Under the pieces are notes generated by a model. That model was given only the letters and a program-made list of their open reading frames with translations, made no database searches and was not told where the DNA came from. Of a stretch of 15,445 nt of DNA, positions 13,748 through 15,445 are shown piece after piece. Source of the DNA: Candidatus Eiseniibacteriota bacterium (GTDB taxonomy: Bacteria > Eisenbacteria > RBG-16-71-46 > SZUA-252); contig JAEHDN010000022.1 in assembly GCA_016880395.1 (NCBI GenBank), positions 1-15,445 of the forward strand. Reading direction: 5' to 3'. The position numbers and the translations under genes are program-made. Each line of letters opens with the position of its first letter. Within the stretch, counting starts at the first letter, position 1.

Positions 13748-15445
13748 CGTCCGAGCCCACGAACCCTCTCTCGAAGATCACCGAGCGCATCCGCACGACG
13801 CCAGCCCGCACCGCCGCGCTGACGGCCGGCATCTTCATGGCCTTCGCGTTCGTGCTGATCCTGGTCTCGGTCCAGGTCACCAGCCAACCGAGCTTCTGCG
13901 GCGGCACGTGTCACATCATGAAGCCCTACTACGAGTCGTGGCGCCACTCGTCGCACAAGAACGTGGCCTGCGTCGAGTGTCACATCCCGCCCGGTCCGAG
14001 CGCCGAGATCCGGAAGAAGTGGGAAGCGCTCTCGATGGTGGCGAGCTACTTCACGGGCACCTATGGCACCAAGCCCTGGACCGAGATCGAGGACGCGGCC
14101 TGCCTCAGGTGCCACGAGCGGCGGCTCATCATGGGCAAGGAGATGCTCGGGGACGTCCAGTTCGACCACTCGGCCCATCTCCTCGAGATGCGCCGCGGCA
14201 AGACGCTCCGCTGCACGTCGTGCCACTCGCAGATCGTCCAGGGAAGCCATATCGCCGTTACGACCTCGACCTGCATCCTCTGCCACTTCAAGGGACAGAA
14301 GGCGGGCGAGGGGACGGCCCGGTGCACGCTCTGCCACTTGAACCCGCAGAAGCAGGTGAAGGTCGCGGACGGCGTGTTCGACCACGCCAACGCCGAGAAG
14401 TTCGGCATGCAGTGCACCTGGTGCCACGCGCAGCCCAAGGGGAGCACGGGCGAGGTCCCGCGCGAGCGCTGCGCCACGTGCCACAACCAGACCGCGCGGC
14501 TCGAGAAGTACGGCGACAGCGTGCTGCTCCATCAGAAGCACGTGACCGAGCACAAGGTGGACTGCATGGACTGCCATCTCCACCTCGAGCACGTCGAGAA
14601 GGTGAATCTCAAGACCGCGTCCGCCCGGATCGCGAGTGCGGCGAGCGAGTGCAGCGCGTGCCACGAGACCGGCCACTCGCCACAGCTCGATCTCTACACC
14701 GGCACCGGGGGCAAGGGAGTGCCCGCCATGCCGAGCGTGATGTTCGCCGCGGGCGTGCGCTGCGAGGGCTGCCACCAGATGGAGACGGGGCCGCACGGAA
14801 GCATGGGCGGCGTGAAGCGCGCCTCCGATGTCTCCTGCATGTCGTGCCACGGAGCCCGGTACGAGATGATCTACCAGAGCTGGAAGCAGGGCTCCGAGCG
14901 CCGCACCGCGGCGCTCGCGGAGCAGCTCGACCAGACCGCGCGCGCGCTCGGGGGCCCGGTCGGGACGCTCCTGACCGACGCGCGCTTCAACCTGGGACTC
15001 GTGACCCGGGGTCACGGGGTGCACAACATCCCCTACGCGTACGCACTGCTCAGCAAGTCGCACGAGTTCATGAACGAGGCGAGGCGGACCCGGGGTCTCG
15101 CGCCCCTGCCGCGCCCCTGGCCGGAGCCGCCCTACCAGTCCCCGTGCCTCCAGTGCCACTCGGGCATCGAGGAGCAGCGCGGCGAGACCTTCGGGCGCCG
15201 GTATGCCCACGCGCCCCATGTGGTGGGCCACAAGATCGAATGCGCGACCTGCCACCGGCCGCACGATCAGAAGCCGGAAGGCGAGATCACCCGCTTCGGG
15301 CCCTCAGGGTGCGAGTCCTGCCATCACAAGACGGCGGTCATCCAGAAGCCCGAGACGTGCGCGCCGTGCCACGGCGGCGTCAAGACAGGGACGGTGAAGA
15401 GCTTCCGCGGCGCGTTCAGCCACGCGGTGCACATCGACGACGCCG
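13744..15445 (+). CDS. NapC/NrfH-like multiheme cytochrome, partial (runs off the window)
   Basis: The frame stays open from the GTG at 13744 to the window end, 567 full codons, so the 3' end is missing. A single N-terminal signal-anchor helix (about 23-45) is followed by F-C52-GGT-C56-H57-IMKPYYESW and VACVECH, the NapC/NrfH/CymA-type start in which the first heme is followed by a Met-containing segment. The first site is CX3CH. Fifteen CxxCH motifs follow, making at least 16 hemes, well above the four of NapC/NrfH. A heme-free stretch (about residues 378-455, with LDQTARALGG) lies between hemes 12 and 13. The GTG overlaps the preceding stop (GTGA) and has no close ribosome binding site; the next ATG would delete the anchor. 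It is a likely quinol oxidase or electron exit of the operon. Confidence 0.88.
   Translation, partial: MTSEPTNPLSKITERIRTTPARTAALTAGIFMAFAFVLILVSVQVTSQPSFCGGTCHIMKPYYESWRHSSHKNVACVECHIPPGPSAEIRKKWEALSMVASYFTGTYGTKPWTEIEDAACLRCHERRLIMGKEMLGDVQFDHSAHLLEMRRGKTLRCTSCHSQIVQGSHIAVTTSTCILCHFKGQKAGEGTARCTLCHLNPQKQVKVADGVFDHANAEKFGMQCTWCHAQPKGSTGEVPRERCATCHNQTARLEKYGDSVLLHQKHVTEHKVDCMDCHLHLEHVEKVNLKTASARIASAASECSACHETGHSPQLDLYTGTGGKGVPAMPSVMFAAGVRCEGCHQMETGPHGSMGGVKRASDVSCMSCHGARYEMIYQSWKQGSERRTAALAEQLDQTARALGGPVGTLLTDARFNLGLVTRGHGVHNIPYAYALLSKSHEFMNEARRTRGLAPLPRPWPEPPYQSPCLQCHSGIEEQRGETFGRRYAHAPHVVGHKIECATCHRPHDQKPEGEITRFGPSGCESCHHKTAVIQKPETCAPCHGGVKTGTVKSFRGAFSHAVHIDDA

Noticed and set aside
13672..15264. 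530-residue minus-strand ORF
   Set aside because: It is opposite the NapC-like gene, whose 16 heme motifs on the plus strand are decisive.
1..15445. tRNA, rRNA, CRISPR array, insertion sequence or attachment site
   Set aside because: I saw no cloverleaf arms, repeat-spacer pattern, transposase motif or long terminal inverted repeats.

Overview
This is high-GC bacterial DNA, densely packed with genes that often overlap by 4 to 11 bases. It carries no phage, IS, CRISPR or RNA gene that I can see. The high GC, the bacillithiol-type deacetylase, the NarL-like regulator with a degenerate receiver and the many multiheme cytochromes suggest an uncultivated soil or sediment lineage, perhaps near Candidatus Eisenbacteria, Gemmatimonadota or Acidobacteriota. 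That placement is inference only; no phylogenetic marker is present.

Left part (1-2723). A minus-strand gene (77-973) encodes a signal-peptide-bearing thioredoxin-fold/TPR protein. Its redox motif is interrupted by one in-frame TGA exactly where the first Cys of WCxxCK should be. A two-part hairpin with a GGA loop starts 5 nt after the TGA, with the loop 17 nt after it, as bacterial SECIS elements require. I read it as a selenoprotein with a U-S-W-C motif; this is the most notable item of the window. Divergent to it are an eight-Cys zinc-ribbon protein and a PIG-L/LmbE (BshB1-like) deacetylase, overlapping by ATGA. A convergent YkgJ-type cysteine-cluster protein follows.

Middle (2994-5498). 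There is an unrecognised lipoprotein, then a minus-strand NarL/LuxR-type regulator. Its receiver has lost the phosphoacceptor Asp and carries a Cys-containing insertion. The regulator's promoter region contains a candidate sigma70 promoter overlapped by ACGCGT inverted repeats. It lies divergent to the large operon.

Right part (5499-15445 and beyond). Seven overlapping genes form one electron-transfer operon: a 19-heme membrane-anchored cytochrome c; a separate cytochrome b; a fusion protein joining 13 heme c sites to a second copy of that cytochrome b; a Rieske protein; a cytochrome b6/subunit IV-like protein with altered heme-ligand and Qo-site residues; a 9-heme membrane-anchored cytochrome; and a NapC/NrfH-like cytochrome with at least 16 heme sites, cut by the window end. 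At least 57 heme c attachment motifs are visible. The set looks like a quinol-oxidising (or quinone-reducing) membrane module that passes electrons through long periplasmic heme wires, comparable in parts to the Cbc complexes of Geobacter. The direction of flow and the terminal acceptor cannot be read from the sequence.
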